From positions 109,961,088 to 110,025,087 of the forward strand of contig NW_026262734.1 of NCBI RefSeq assembly GCF_021869535.1: a stretch of DNA of 64,000 nt, read 5' to 3'. Positions 36,301 to 48,000 of this stretch are shown here, piece by piece. The first letter of the stretch is position 1; every line of letters begins with the position of its first letter. The stretch comes from Mytilus californianus. Its lineage: Eukaryota > Mollusca > Bivalvia > Mytilida > Mytilidae. Both the position numbers and the translations under genes were made by a program. The notes below the pieces were generated by a model. The model made no database searches, was not told the DNA's origin, and saw only the letters and a program-made list of their open reading frames with translations.

Positions 36301-36593
36301 CATTTTTCATGAGTCATTGCTTATAATATACTTGTACATCCCACTCAGATAGCATTGAATATTTTAAATTAAGAAAAACGTAAAGAAATTGTCACAACAT
36401 TCCCTTGTATAGTTCTCCTCGCTCAACTTTCTGACTTATCTCCCTTGTGATATTGTATATTACTATATACCATCTGAACTTTGCTTTGCGCTTGCATTTT
36501 AAACTTGAAAAAGTATACAATTTCTGCACAGCATGGCATACATGTATAAGGTATGAGAATTAGACCAATTTGGTGGCAAAAATCTTAATTAGA

Positions 36594-36835
36594 AAAATAA
36601 GAAGATGTGGTATGATTGCCAATGAGACAACTCTCCACCAGAGAACAAATGACATCGAAGTTAACAACTATAGTTGACTGTTCACAAACCGGCCTTAAAC
36701 AATGAGCAAAACCCATACCACATTGTGAGTTATAAAAGTTCCTGAATTGACAACTGTAAAATAATTCAAACGAGAAAACTAATGGGCTGATTTATGTATA
36801 AAATAATGAACAAAAAACAAATATCATCAGACCAG
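36594..36835 (+). mobile_element. Mussel SINE-like repeat, uninterrupted copy
   Basis: Starts AAGAAGATGTGGTATGATTG; ends in AACAAATAT. Same family as 17765-19090 and 42884-44560. It is followed directly by a truncated relative of the 25390-25935 element (to about 37035). Confidence 0.7.
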
Positions 36836-37029
36836 AACAAAATTCTAACTTGATCTATATATCTTGTTATGATAAAACAATACATGTAATATCAAATCAA
36901 TATCTTCAAGCACAAAGAAAAAAGTGTGGAAAACTGATTTGCCGGAATGATGGATGGACAGACACAAGACAGACAGATGAATGGAGTGCAAACCTAAAGT
37001 ACCCTTTAACTTGACTTCGTCAGTAGGGA

Positions 37030-37240
37030 ACTAATAAGGAGATGTGGTATGGTTGCCAATGAGACAATAATTCACCAGAAAACAAAATGCAAGGATGTAA
37101 ACGACTAAAGGGCCATCTGTAGCCTTCAACAATGAGCAAAGCCTAAACTGTGTAGTAATATATGCTTAGAGGCTCCATCATGACAAAATGTAAACCCATT
37201 CAAAAGAGAAAACTAATGGCCATGATTTATGCTTTAAAAA
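37030..37240 (+). mobile_element. Mussel SINE-like repeat, diverged copy
   Basis: Opens GGAGATGTGGTATGGTTGCC and shares the GGCC...TTCAACAATGAGCAAAGCC block with the other copies. Confidence 0.6.
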
Positions 37241-37319
37241 AACAATAACCATTATAATTGTGGCAGACAGCTAACTGACTTATCCAAAAATTATGTCAAA
37301 TTGGGGTGACATGTCTCCT

Positions 37320-37600
37320 GTGATACTGTAAACTACAGTTGAAAAAATGTAAGAAGACAAGATCAGGCAACACCATGGTCAAAAATATGTATTGTGTTTA
37401 ACATAAGTCCATAACACACTACCCAGAAAAATACAGATTGAGCAAAACAAACCTCATCATAAGCCAGGGGGTTAGGTAAGGTGCTCCTGATTAGGAAGCT
37501 GTTTAGGTTTCACTAGCGGCACATGGTATTGGATCTTGTTCTTCTGAAGGGCAAACAGTTCTTATTTCATTTTTGGCACCTGTCCTGTTACTGTAAGATG
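37320..37600. repeat. Dispersed repeat, related to 42280-42500
   Basis: Shares order and wording with 42280-42500: an AACACCATGG.CAAAAAT block, AC.CCA.A block, GGTGCTCC.G and a GGCACC block. Both lack coding domains and lie beside a composite repeat copy. Confidence 0.5.
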
Positions 37601-37959
37601 AACAAGAAAAGGAGGATGGGATTGTGGCTACTGGGCAAAATTAGATTAAACTTGGTTGCAATCTGAATCACTCTTACATGTAGGGTTTCCTTGTGTCTTC
37701 TTGACCTGATATTAAGTTTATAATTGTAATAAAATGCTCCGCAGGGCGCAGCTTGATACGACCGCAGAGGTCGAACCCTGAACAGTTGGGGCAAGTATGG
37801 ACACAACATTCAAGCTTGATACAGCTCTGAATTTGGATTGTGATTAAATATTTGACACAGCATAGGTTTCTGACACAGAATGAATGTGGTCTAAGAACTT
37901 AAAAATTTTAAATTGGACATTCACCTATTATGGTCCAATATCCAAAATCTAAATACATG

Positions 37960-38520
37960 GTTAGATTCAGCATATCAAAGAACCCCAAGAATTCAATTTT
38001 TGATGAAATCAAACAAAGTTTAATTTTGGACCCTTTTGACCTCAATGTGGACAAAGTTGATAATGGGGCCCAAAAATCAAAAATCTAAATACATAGTTAG
38101 ATTCAGCATATCAAAGAACCCCATATATTCAATTTTTGTTGAAATCAAACAAAGTTTAATTTTGGACCCCGATTTGGACCAACTTGAAAACTGGGCCCAT
38201 AATCAAAAATCTAAATACATGTTTAGATTCAGCATATCAAAGAACCCTAAGAATTCAATTTTTGTTAAAATCAAACTAAGTTTAATTTTGGACTCTTTGG
38301 ACCTTAATGTAGACCAATTTGAAAACGGAACCAAAAATTAAGAATCTAAATACACGGTTAGATTCGGCATATCAAAGAACCCCAATAATTCAATTTTTGA
38401 TGAAATCAAACAAAGTTTAATTTTGGACCCTTTGGACCTCAATGTGGACCAATTTAAAAACGGGGCCCAAAATCAAAAACTTAATACACGGTTAGAATCA
38501 GCATATTAAAGAACCCCAAG
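37960..38520. repeat. Tandem satellite, ~124/138-bp units (copy 1)
   Basis: CAGCATATCAAAGAACCCC recurs at about 37970, 38106, 38228, 38366 and 38500. Units come in two lengths. Open frames on both strands are a by-product of the repeat. Confidence 0.85.
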
Positions 38521-38556
38521 AATTCAAGAATAAAACCCCATTGAAATTGGTCAAGA

Positions 38557-38785
38557 AATGAGCAATTTATACTGTGCAATTGAATATTTCTTGCTATTGC
38601 GCAATACTGTACAATTGACAGTTTCTTGCTATTGCGCAATATTGTGCTATTTGATATTTCTTGCTATTGCACAATACTGTGCAATTGAAGATTTCTTGCT
38701 ATTGCGCAATACTGTGCAATTGAAGATTTCTTGCTATTGTGCAATACTGTGCAATTGAAAATTTCTTGCTATTGCACAATACTTA
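38557..38785. repeat. 35-bp minisatellite
   Basis: Unit TTTCTTGCTATTGCGCAATA with a GCAATTGAA linker, about six times. TTGCGCAA is palindromic. Confidence 0.85.
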
Positions 38786-38831
38786 TTATATAATAATTTA
38801 CACATCATGTTTGGTGTGTATTTCCTACCAT

Positions 38832-39287
38832 CTTAGGCCCGAGAACACAGTTATTTCGTAGTGCATTTCTTTTAGACAATAAAGTCAAATTAAAAAAATC
38901 GCACCTGCTCTATCTCAAAAAGATTTTTACAGTGTAGTGTATTACTATTGGGACAAATAATATCAAAATTATAGAAAAGTCTACCAGCTCTAACTCAAAA
39001 TATTGACAATTCTATGTTAAGGGGGTCTAAAATTCAGTTTGACAGCTTCAGACATACTAATTTTTGACCTTTTTAAACTGGACCTAATCACTACTTAACA
39101 TAAAGATTCAGCACCCAAATTTTTTTAACATGTAATTTCATCCCCTTACTTAATATTTCATGCATTAAATATAAAGAAATAAATTTGGAAAGTGTATGAA
39201 AAAAATTTGCAAGTTATACACTGTCCACACTAGGGACTATATTTGTAGACAACGAAAATCGAAGGACGATAACTGTGTCCTCGGACC
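38832..39287. repeat. Left 456-bp terminal direct repeat
   Basis: Runs from CTTAGGCCCGAG to CTCGGACC; partner at 40578-41033. Confidence 0.9.
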
Positions 39288-40577
39288 TAATAGTATAGAA
39301 AGACTTGACCAATTCTAATTAAACTTTGCATGACCTAAGCTTAGGCAATTATAAGATAGTTTGCCAAGTTTCAAGGCCATAGGATATATATTATAGAAAC
39401 TATGGCAATTTTAATATTGAAATTTGAATGTTTAATTTTGACGTTTAAATCAAATAATTTCAACTATCAAGATTTGGGCTTAAAAAATTTAAATATTGCA
39501 AAAATTTGCTTTTGAAATGCTCTTAAATATAATATATTAAGTATTAAAAGCAACTGACTACTCATTTGGTTTATCAGATTTGTTACAATTATTCAAAAGT
39601 CAAATTTATATGAGCCTGTGCCTGAAAATAGAGATTTTCGAATTAAGGGGAGCCTTACATAAACATGCATTTTTTTTCAACCAATTTGAAGTTTTTGAAG
39701 TTTTTTACCATATATTATTCTTTCATATATATTAAATGTACTTTAAATGGAAAGAAAAATTACAAAAAGCATACCAAATGAGTATAAAATGATCTTAGGC
39801 TATGTAAGACTGAACATTATTTAGTGTCAATTTAGGCCGTAGCACATATTTACATATAAAAATGCATACAGAAGCTATAAGAAATGGAAATTTGTTACTT
39901 TTTGCTCATTTCTATGCTAAGATGTCATGATACAAGAAGTCTAATTGCAAAAGGACTTTTGCATTCAACTTTTTTTGCAGACAGTATGGTCTGATGCACA
40001 GTTTTTTCACTTTTCAATGGGAAACTTGCATGTAGTTTTAGTCTCAACTGGCATATATTTGAACCACATACTATCCTACAGAAGAAAATAAAGGCAGTAT
40101 ATGAAATGGATAAGGTGCACAGATCATTGTCAAGTGCTTTTTTTACAGATTTAGTGAAATTTTTATGATGGACAACACATTCTATGTACAAAGCTCTTCA
40201 CATTGAACATACATTAAACAGGCCGTTCTACCAGGGCCTAAATACAACACATTTTGCACATTTTTTCTGTGATAATCTACTTTTCTCTATATTCAGAGTT
40301 CACAAATGGTTAATAGAATTTGAATTAATCATAGAAACACAAATATCAAAGCATAAAAAGCTGTCAGATAGAAAGTCAGCATGCCTCTTAGGCTTAAAAT
40401 GGAAACTGCTTCAAAATGCTTATTTTAGCCGTATAATGTCAAAATGGTACATTTTAACAGAATTTCTTTCAAATAAAGATGTAAATCCTTTACTTTTATT
40501 GAGTTTGACAAATTGAAACCAGCAAACCATTCAGGGACGTTGCCAAAGTACAGAATCTACATTTCCTGAATTCATCT

Positions 40578-41033
40578 CTTAGGCCCGAGAACACAGTTAT
40601 TTCGTAGTGCATTTCTTTTAGACAATAAAGTCAAATTAAAAAAATCGCACCTGCTCTATCTCAAAAAGATTTTTACAGTGTAGTGTACTACTATTGGGAC
40701 AAATAATATCAAAATTATAGAAAAGTCTACCAGCTCTAACTCAAAATATTGACAATTCTATGTTAAGGGGGTCTAAAATTCAGTTTGACAGCTTCAGACA
40801 TTCTAATTTTTGACCTTTTTAAACTGGACCTAATCACTACTTAACATAAAGATTCAGCACCCAAATTTTTTTAACATGTAATTTCATCCCCTTACTTAAT
40901 ATTTCATGCATTAAATATAAAGAAATAAATTTGGAAAGTGTATGAAAAAAATTTGCAAGTCATACACTGTCCACACTAGGGACTATATTTGTAGACAACG
41001 AAAATCGAAGGACGATAACTGTGTCCTCGGACC
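40578..41033. repeat. Right 456-bp terminal direct repeat
   Basis: Near-identical to 38832-39287; followed by the ACCAT duplication. Confidence 0.9.
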
Positions 41034-41159
41034 ACCATATCATTATTATTTGCTTTTAAAAATAAAACAGAAATAACCAACTTAAAATGGAAAATTTTAA
41101 AAGAAAAAAAAAAGGTAAAAAAGAAAAAAAAGGAACCCCCCCCCCCCAAATTTTTCGAA

Positions 41160-41965
41160 CCCCCTTATGATTCATCACCCCCAAACTCAATCCCAGCCTT
41201 CCCCATGTGGTATGGTACCTTGCAGTACAATTTCAGAGAGATCCATACACTTGGACACAAGTTATTGTCTGGAAACTAGAAAAATGCTTATTTTTGGCCC
41301 CTTATTCCTAAACGTTTTGGGCAATTACCCCCAAACTCAATTCCAGCTTTCCCTTTGTGATATGAAACCTTGTAGTACAATTTCAGAAAGATCCATACAC
41401 TTACACACAAGTTATTATCATGAAACTAGAAAAATGCTTGTTTTTTGCCCCTTTTTTGGCCCCTAATTCCTAATATTTTGAGGCAATTACCCCCAAAATC
41501 AATCCCAGCATTCCCTGTGTGATATGGAACCTTGTGGTACAATTTCAGAGAGATCCTGAACACAAGCTATTGTCTGGAAACTAGAAAAATGCTTATTTTT
41601 GGCCCCTTATTCCTAAACGTTTTGGGCAATTAACCCCAAACTCAATTCCAGCTTTCCCTTTGTGATATGGAACCTTGTAGTACAATTTCAGAAAGATCCA
41701 TACACTTACACACAATTTATTGTCATGAAACTAGAAAAATGCTTGTTTTTTACCCCTTTTTTGGCCCCTAATTCCTAATATTTTGAGGCAATTACCCCCA
41801 AAATCAATCCCAGCATTCCCTGTGTGATATGGAATCTTGTGGTACAATGTCAGAGAGAATCATACACTTACACACACAAGTTATTGTCTGGAAGTTACAA
41901 AAATGCTCATTTTTGGCCCCTTTTTGGCCCCTAATTCCTTAACTGTTGGTACCATAACCCCCAAA
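41160..41965. repeat. CCCC-rich tandem units of the composite repeat
   Basis: Units around TTGGCCCC, CAATTACCCCCAAA, TTTCAGAGAGATCCATACAC and TGCTTATTTTTGGCCCC recur about five times. The same block, shorter, is in copy 2 (44040-44330) and copy 3 (50280-50570). Confidence 0.75.
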
Positions 41966-42130
41966 ATCAATCCCAACCTTCCTTTTGTGGTATTGAACCT
42001 TATGGTAAAATTTCATAGAGATCCATTCTCTTAAACTAAAGTTAGAGTGCGAAAACCAATGTGTCTTCGGACGACGACGACGACAACGTCATACCAATAT
42101 ACGATCGCAAAAATTTTTTGCGGTCGTATA

Positions 42131-42883
42131 AAAATAAGTTTCTTCATGGTGGACCTACTTTGTACCTAATTATGAAAATTTGATTATTTTATTAGAAAAA
42201 GCAATATTTTCTTATTTTCAGCCTTCTTTGTAGACAATGAGCTGATAATAGCTTGATCATTGAACAGTGGTTGATTGCAGATCACATTCAAAAAGAGGGA
42301 CAGTCAAACTCACAGATCGAAAACAAACTGACAACGCCATGGCCAAAAATAAAAAGACAAATAATAGTACAGATGACACAACATAGAAAACTAAAGACTA
42401 AGCAACACGAACCCCACCAAAAACTGGGAGTGATCTCAGGTGCTCCGGAAGGGTAAGCAGATCCTGCTCCACATGTGGCACCCGTCGTGTTGCTTATGTT
42501 ATTACAAATGCAGTAAATAGTCTAATTTGGTAGGTCACATTCGTGAACGGGGAAGGGTATTGTAGTTAAGACATAAGGAACATATCCGATATCAGCTGTG
42601 AAACGGTTATTCCATAACGGTCAACCAACTCGTGATGGCGCTGTAAAATTTACGAAGGGATGATTTCAACTTCACCATTTGGAACTCTTGGTTTAATAGC
42701 TTCCTTGTGAGCAGCATCCTCTTTTCAAAGTGTGTTCTGACTGACCTTGGTCTAATTGTGTCCATACAACTCAGAAAACATCACTTAAATAAGTTTTCAG
42801 CCTTCTGTAGTAATACTCGGGGCTCTAAGGTTTAAGATATGAGAATTAGACCAATTTGGTGGCAAAAATCTTAATTATAAAAC
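42131..42883. other. Repeat-derived intergenic stretch
   Basis: 42280-42690 matches the 37320-37600 repeat in part. No gene is supported in this interval. Confidence 0.45.
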
Positions 42884-43104
42884 TAAGAAGATGTGGCATG
42901 ATTGCCAATGAGACAACTCTCCACCAGAGAACAAATGATATAGAAGTTAACAACTATAGTTCACAAACCGGCCTTCAACAATGAGCAAAACCCATACCAC
43001 ATTGTCAGTTATAAAAGTTCCTGAATTGACAACTGTAAAATAATTCAAACATGAAAACTTATGGCCTGATTTATGTTCAAAATAATGAACAAATAAATTG
43101 CTTT

Positions 43105-44410
43105 GACGACCGCAGAGGTCCAACCCTGAACAGTTGGGGCAAAAATGGACACAATATTCGCGCTTGATACAGGTCTGAATTTGGATTGTAATTAAATATT
43201 TGACACATAAAAGGTTTCTGACACAGAATAAATGTAGTCAAAGAACTTAGAATTGGTTATATGATTTGAATTTATAATCAATGTATTGCTTTGTGCAATA
43301 CACTTTGCTGGTGCGAATTGACCCCCTCCCCCCACAAAAAAAAAAATAAAAAAATGTACCCCCCCTTTTTTTTTTTTGCTTTTGTGCAATACACTATGCT
43401 GTTGCGTATTACATCTCCCCCCCCCCCCCTCCCCCACACACACACACGCACACACACACTTTTATTTTGCAAAAAAATGAAGAATTTTTCTTTTTAATTT
43501 CTGAAATCTGAAATGAGAAAAAATTAAAAAATTGACCCCCCCCCCCCCCCACAATTTCTTTTTACTGCCCCCCCCTTCCCTTTTCCCCCAAAAAAATTCT
43601 TTCCACTTAAGATGTGGTCATAATCTCAATTCAAATTTCCAATGGAGTTTGCAACCATAATTACCCATTTAAATTTACCATAGTGCTATCTTAATCTATT
43701 TTATAATAGAATTTAAAATATGGTGTCAAATCTTTCATATGGATTTTTTTGTAAAAAAAAAAAGATGCAACATTTGCAGATATTTTTACTGGTCATCCTT
43801 TATAAATATGAATTTCTTTAAACATAATTTAAAAGCAGTGTAAGGGAGGTAATCAAAACGTTGTATTTGGATTACCTCCCTTACACTGCTTTTAAATTGT
43901 CTTAATTGTTCATTAACCACTACTTTATACATAATTTAAAAGCAGTGTAAGGGAGGTAATTCAAATGATGTATTTGAATTACCTCCCTTACACTGCTTTA
44001 AATTATGATTTGTACTAAAGTATTTGTCCATTAACCAGGACACCCTTGTTTTCCCCCTTTTTTGCCCCTAATTTCTAAACGGTTTGAGCCATAACCCCCC
44101 AAAGCAAATCCTAACCATCCCTTTGTGATATGGAACCTTGTGGTACAATGTCAGAGAGATCCATACACTAACACACAAGTTATGACTGGAAGTTACAAAA
44201 ATGCTTATTTTTGGCCCCTCATTCCTTAACTGTTGGTACCATAAACCCCAAAATCAATCCCAACCTTCCTTTTGTGGTATTGAACCTTATGGTAAAATTT
44301 CATAGAGATCCATTCACTTAAACTTAAGTCATTGTGCGAAAACCAATGTGTCATCAGACGACGCCAACGTCATACCAATATACGACCGCAAAAATCTTTT
44401 GGGGTCGTAT
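43105..44410 (+). mobile_element. Composite repeat, copy 2 (short)
   Basis: GACGACCGCAGAGG at the left, a diverged GGGGTCGTAT hairpin at the right. The satellite array is replaced by C-, A- and CA-rich simple sequence (43319-43560). The two hairpins and the CCCC-rich block are retained. Confidence 0.7.
43823..44010. repeat. Pair of tandem hairpins (copy 2)
   Basis: Two foldbacks, 43826-43898 and 43932-44007, each with arms AGCAGTGTAAGGGAGGTAAT and ATTACCTCCCTTACACTGCT and a loop of about 18 bases. Confidence 0.9.
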
Positions 44411-44560
44411 GAAAACAAATATGATATACAGCAACAAATGACCATCACTGAAATACAGGCTCCTCGGACTTTGGACAGGAACATATAGAATGTGGCGGGG
44501 TTTAACTAGTTTAAAGGCACCAACCCTCCCTTAACCTGGGATAGTGGTGTAACAGTACAA

Positions 44561-45062
44561 CATAAGAATCTTTCTAAAATGGGCAGCATTAGGATATGTA
44601 AAATTCCATTGACTTTTTCACATCAACACCTGTCGGTGAAGGACATTTTATGTACTTAAGTGTCCTTGTAAAGACACTTATGAATAATTAATAAAAACAC
44701 AGAATACAAAAAATATCTAAATTTTGCAGATACATTTATAAACTAAAAACATAACATGCTCATGATAAATAAAAACATAAATATCACAGTCCAATATGAA
44801 ATAATGACATGATTTTGTCTCAGATCATTTGTATAACAGTATTATAAAGTCGGTTTAAAATTGTACTCTTGCAATACGTTCATGGCAGTCGCAATAGTCA
44901 CCAATGTATACATATCATAATATTTAGCTAAATTTTATAGTTTTCAATTTCCTGATTTTACCAAAACAGTACTGACTGCAAAATATATCTGTAACCATAG
45001 AATGAAACGCTTTTGTTCCATTATATTCTTTGAAAGTTTTCAACTGTTATCTTCATCTACTG
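44561..45062. other. Probable 3' UTR/flank of gene 3
   Basis: AT-rich, no domain-bearing frame. If the terminal exon at 45063 is right, its 3' UTR lies here on the minus strand. No canonical AATAAA was seen on that strand close to the stop. Confidence 0.35.
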
Positions 45063-45091
45063 TCAGCTTGTATTCTGTGGAATTTCATTAC
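45063..45091 (-). CDS. Gene 3 candidate terminal exon
   Basis: Acceptor TTTTTAG, phase 1, encodes G-NEIPQNTS and TGA. The phase fits the SURP exon 8 kb upstream, but the exon is tiny and has no conserved motif. Another 3' end is possible. Confidence 0.4.
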
Positions 45092-48000
45092 CTAAAAATA
45101 AACATTATATATACTGATTTTATTGAATAACAAACAGATTAATAGTAGGGTGCCCAATGTCCAAAAAGTCCGCTAGTTAACGAGTTTAAGTTAACGGATA
45201 ACACACGCTAATTTTAATTGCAAATTATAGGAAATCATTATATTTTACAATCATGATTGTCATCGTAAGTTCCCATGGACACAATTTTCTAAATTTCGGG
45301 TTTTTACAAGGTGCTCCCAGATACCGTATTGTACAGGGAATATTTAACATGGAAAATAAAATGGTTGGTGGTTAAAATAGTACTTACAATATAGTTTACA
45401 TATTAAATATATCATATAACATTAGCGGAAAGTATTTAAATGATTTTGTGTGCCAATTTTCATGTGTGAGATAAAAGTCGTTTGAAGAAATGAGCAATTA
45501 AAAACATAAGTTAAGTCAATTTTTTTACATTGATTAAACACGGATATCTCGTGCCATTATTCATTTTTGTAGCTTACACTATTAGGTCATTAACAAGGAC
45601 AGTGTTCACTCAATACATTTCTCATTTTTGCTTGTTTTGTGGTTGCTTTAATTATTTGTTTTGAATTAAGCCAGCTAACTTTGTACATTGTTATATTCTT
45701 CGGAGGAATATGTTTTGTGTCTGTTTTTCAAAACTTTCAACTTTTATTGACTAGATATTTTTGTTATTATGGTAATTAATTAGAATCAAATCGGTCAGTT
45801 TCGTTTCACACCCGGAATATGGCACATCAATACTATGTTACGGTCTTGCATGATGTTTTTCGGCCTAAATCTTCCACGGTGTGAACAAAAATGTGTTTGT
45901 GTCTACCTTTTGTACTATAGATTATACTCTAGCAGACACAACTTCAATAATTTCAAAGATGAATTGGCAATTGGATTGTATGAGCTAACCACTGAAGCCA
46001 ATTTGACCTACACATGCTACATTTGCCAAGCATACATGTTCAATCTATCTACCATGTTTCAAATTGGAATGATTTTTTTTTATGATAATAATACAATTAA
46101 AATAAGATCGATTGTTTAACATTATGGGATCAGCTATAAAAGGCCCCGACATGACAACTTGTTAAACAATCCAAAAAAACACAAAAAAACTCAACAGACA
46201 GCGACCAACTACAACCACTAAATTGCGCGGTTTAGCGGTTTTCACTTGTACACATTTATATCCTCAACTATCCTGCATTTAATGTTGGAGAGTACTGTAA
46301 ATTCAGAAATTATTGCGAAGTTTTTATTATTGCGAAAAATGCGACAGAGCTGTAAACGCAATAATTTAAACTCGCATTTTGAAATATTTTATATGAATTA
46401 AACAGGATTTTTCTCAAAATCGTAAAAATTAAAATCGCATTTAAGTCTAAAATGACAAAATCGCAAAAATAAATGCACGCAATAATTTCTGAATTTACAG
46501 TATTCATTTTCATCCTGTTTTGCGCAAAGTAATTTATTTTCAGTTCATACAAACCAAGTTATTCATTTTCAAAATCCTCTTCCCCTCCCCCTTTCGAATT
46601 CAAATGGTCCTCCCCTTACCAAAAGCTAATGAAAGGACGTTATCAATAGTCAAAGAAAATTATAATCATAAACATGATAAACATCATACCTGTAAAAACT
46701 AGGATTCTACTGGTACAGCATGTTTTACTAACTGACTGAATTATGTTGAAAGTCTTAGAGAAAATGATAATACATTCTTTATATGCCTGTCCCTAGTCAG
46801 GATCAAGCAGGTATTTGAGTGGTTGTTGTTGGTAGATGTCTGTTATATCTATTTTTGTTATATTTTTTTTTATAAATTAGGCCGTTAGTTTTCTCAAATG
46901 GATTGTTTCAAATTTTTTCATATCAGGCCTTTTATAGCTGACCTTAGGGTATGGGTTTATCTCATTGTCGTACGGTTGCCTATACTTGCTTACTTCCACA
47001 TCTCCTTATTTTTATGTTATACAGCAGCAAGTTTTACTTCAAATTAACATTATCAATGTTCCATATAAATGAGGTATGGTCAGTTAAACTCTGCCACAAA
47101 GAGATGTACACCTTGCTAACATTCCATACACCAAATATAATTTTGACCCATTTATTAGTAACCAAACATTAAGTTATCCTGATAAGTGAGACATTCACAT
47201 GACGAAAAAAAGCTATACAGCATTTTAGCAGTCACTTAACAATGAAAATTAGGTCAAGTACAATGATTATAAGACCGACGGAAACTTCTATGTACAAAGT
47301 ATGATTCATCCAATTCCTATGCCATCTACAATATGAAACTATACTAATTGTTTATGGTGTTGCCGCCACCACCATTAGATTGTATTCGGTATGCCCTGCA
47401 TTCTGCATCGAATGTGATTTAAAAAAGATCAACTGAAATTATCTCTCTAACATAAACCTGGTCGTTGGGCTTCCAACTTAACAGTAGACAATGAAACGTA
47501 ATAGCTACTACTAGCTTCGGCAATTTTTCTATGTTGTTTTAATGTTTAAAATTCTGATCTATATTAACACACGTACTCGTATATATAAGCACATAAATCT
47601 GATGTTCAATAGTTGTCGTTTGTTGATGTGGTTCATAAGTGTTTCTCGTTTCTCGTTTTTAATTGTGACTTGGATGAGAGAGTTGTCTCATTGGCACTCA
47701 TACCACATCTTCTTATATCTACATAAAGAAATCAGAGATCTATATTTGGATTATATTGATGTTGTTTACAAGTGTTTGCAAAATACATTGATGCTGTACA
47801 TAGCCCTTTTTGTAGATTATCTGTAACTTCACGTTTATGTAGGCCAATGGATGCACAATAAGTTATATACAGTACACTTGTGATGATATAAGTGTGTAAG
47901 ATGAAGTAATTAACCTGTTTCTATTTGTCATTTTGTTTTCATAACTTCAACAGAAACCCTCCCCCTTTTTCACCATTTGCATTTATTTTTTTTCTATATA

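Larger units (their letters stand above)
38832..41033. mobile_element. LTR-like element with 456-bp direct repeats
   Basis: Direct repeats 38832-39287 and 40578-41033 are the same length and differ at about three positions. ACCAT flanks the whole unit at 38827-38831 and 41034-41038, a 5-bp target duplication. Each repeat itself has inverted ends (GGCCCGAGAACACAGTTAT against ATAACTGTGTCCTCGGACC). The 1.29-kb interior has no reverse transcriptase, primer site or purine tract that I can see, so it would be non-autonomous. Confidence 0.8.
37730..42130 (+). mobile_element. Composite repeat, copy 1
   Basis: Begins with GCGCAGCTTGATACGACCGC and ends with a hairpin ATACGATCGCAAAAA/TTTTTTGCGGTCGTAT, so the right-end stem also matches the left end inverted. 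In between are a head of about 200 bp, a satellite array (37960-38520), 35-bp minisatellite, a 2.2-kb LTR-like insertion and CCCC-rich units (41160-41965), then a GAC microsatellite. Same plan in copies 2 (43105-44410) and 3 (48194-50720). No transposase seen. Confidence 0.7.
42884..44560 (+). mobile_element. SINE-like repeat split by composite repeat copy 2
   Basis: Left part 42884-43100 breaks off in AATGAACAAATAA and the expected continuation (AACAAATATGATATACAGC) resumes at about 44414. Copy 2 of the composite repeat lies exactly in between. Confidence 0.75.

Noticed and set aside
39925-40516. 88- and 110-codon frames inside the LTR-like element
   Set aside because: No recognised motif and opposite orientation to each other; they may be chance frames in AT-rich sequence.
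43192-43497. Frames rich in Gly or Pro on either strand
   Set aside because: Produced by poly-C, poly-T and CA simple sequence.
45835-46119. 94-codon plus-strand frame
   Set aside because: Inside the 6-kb TIR block, no domain and no conserved pattern.
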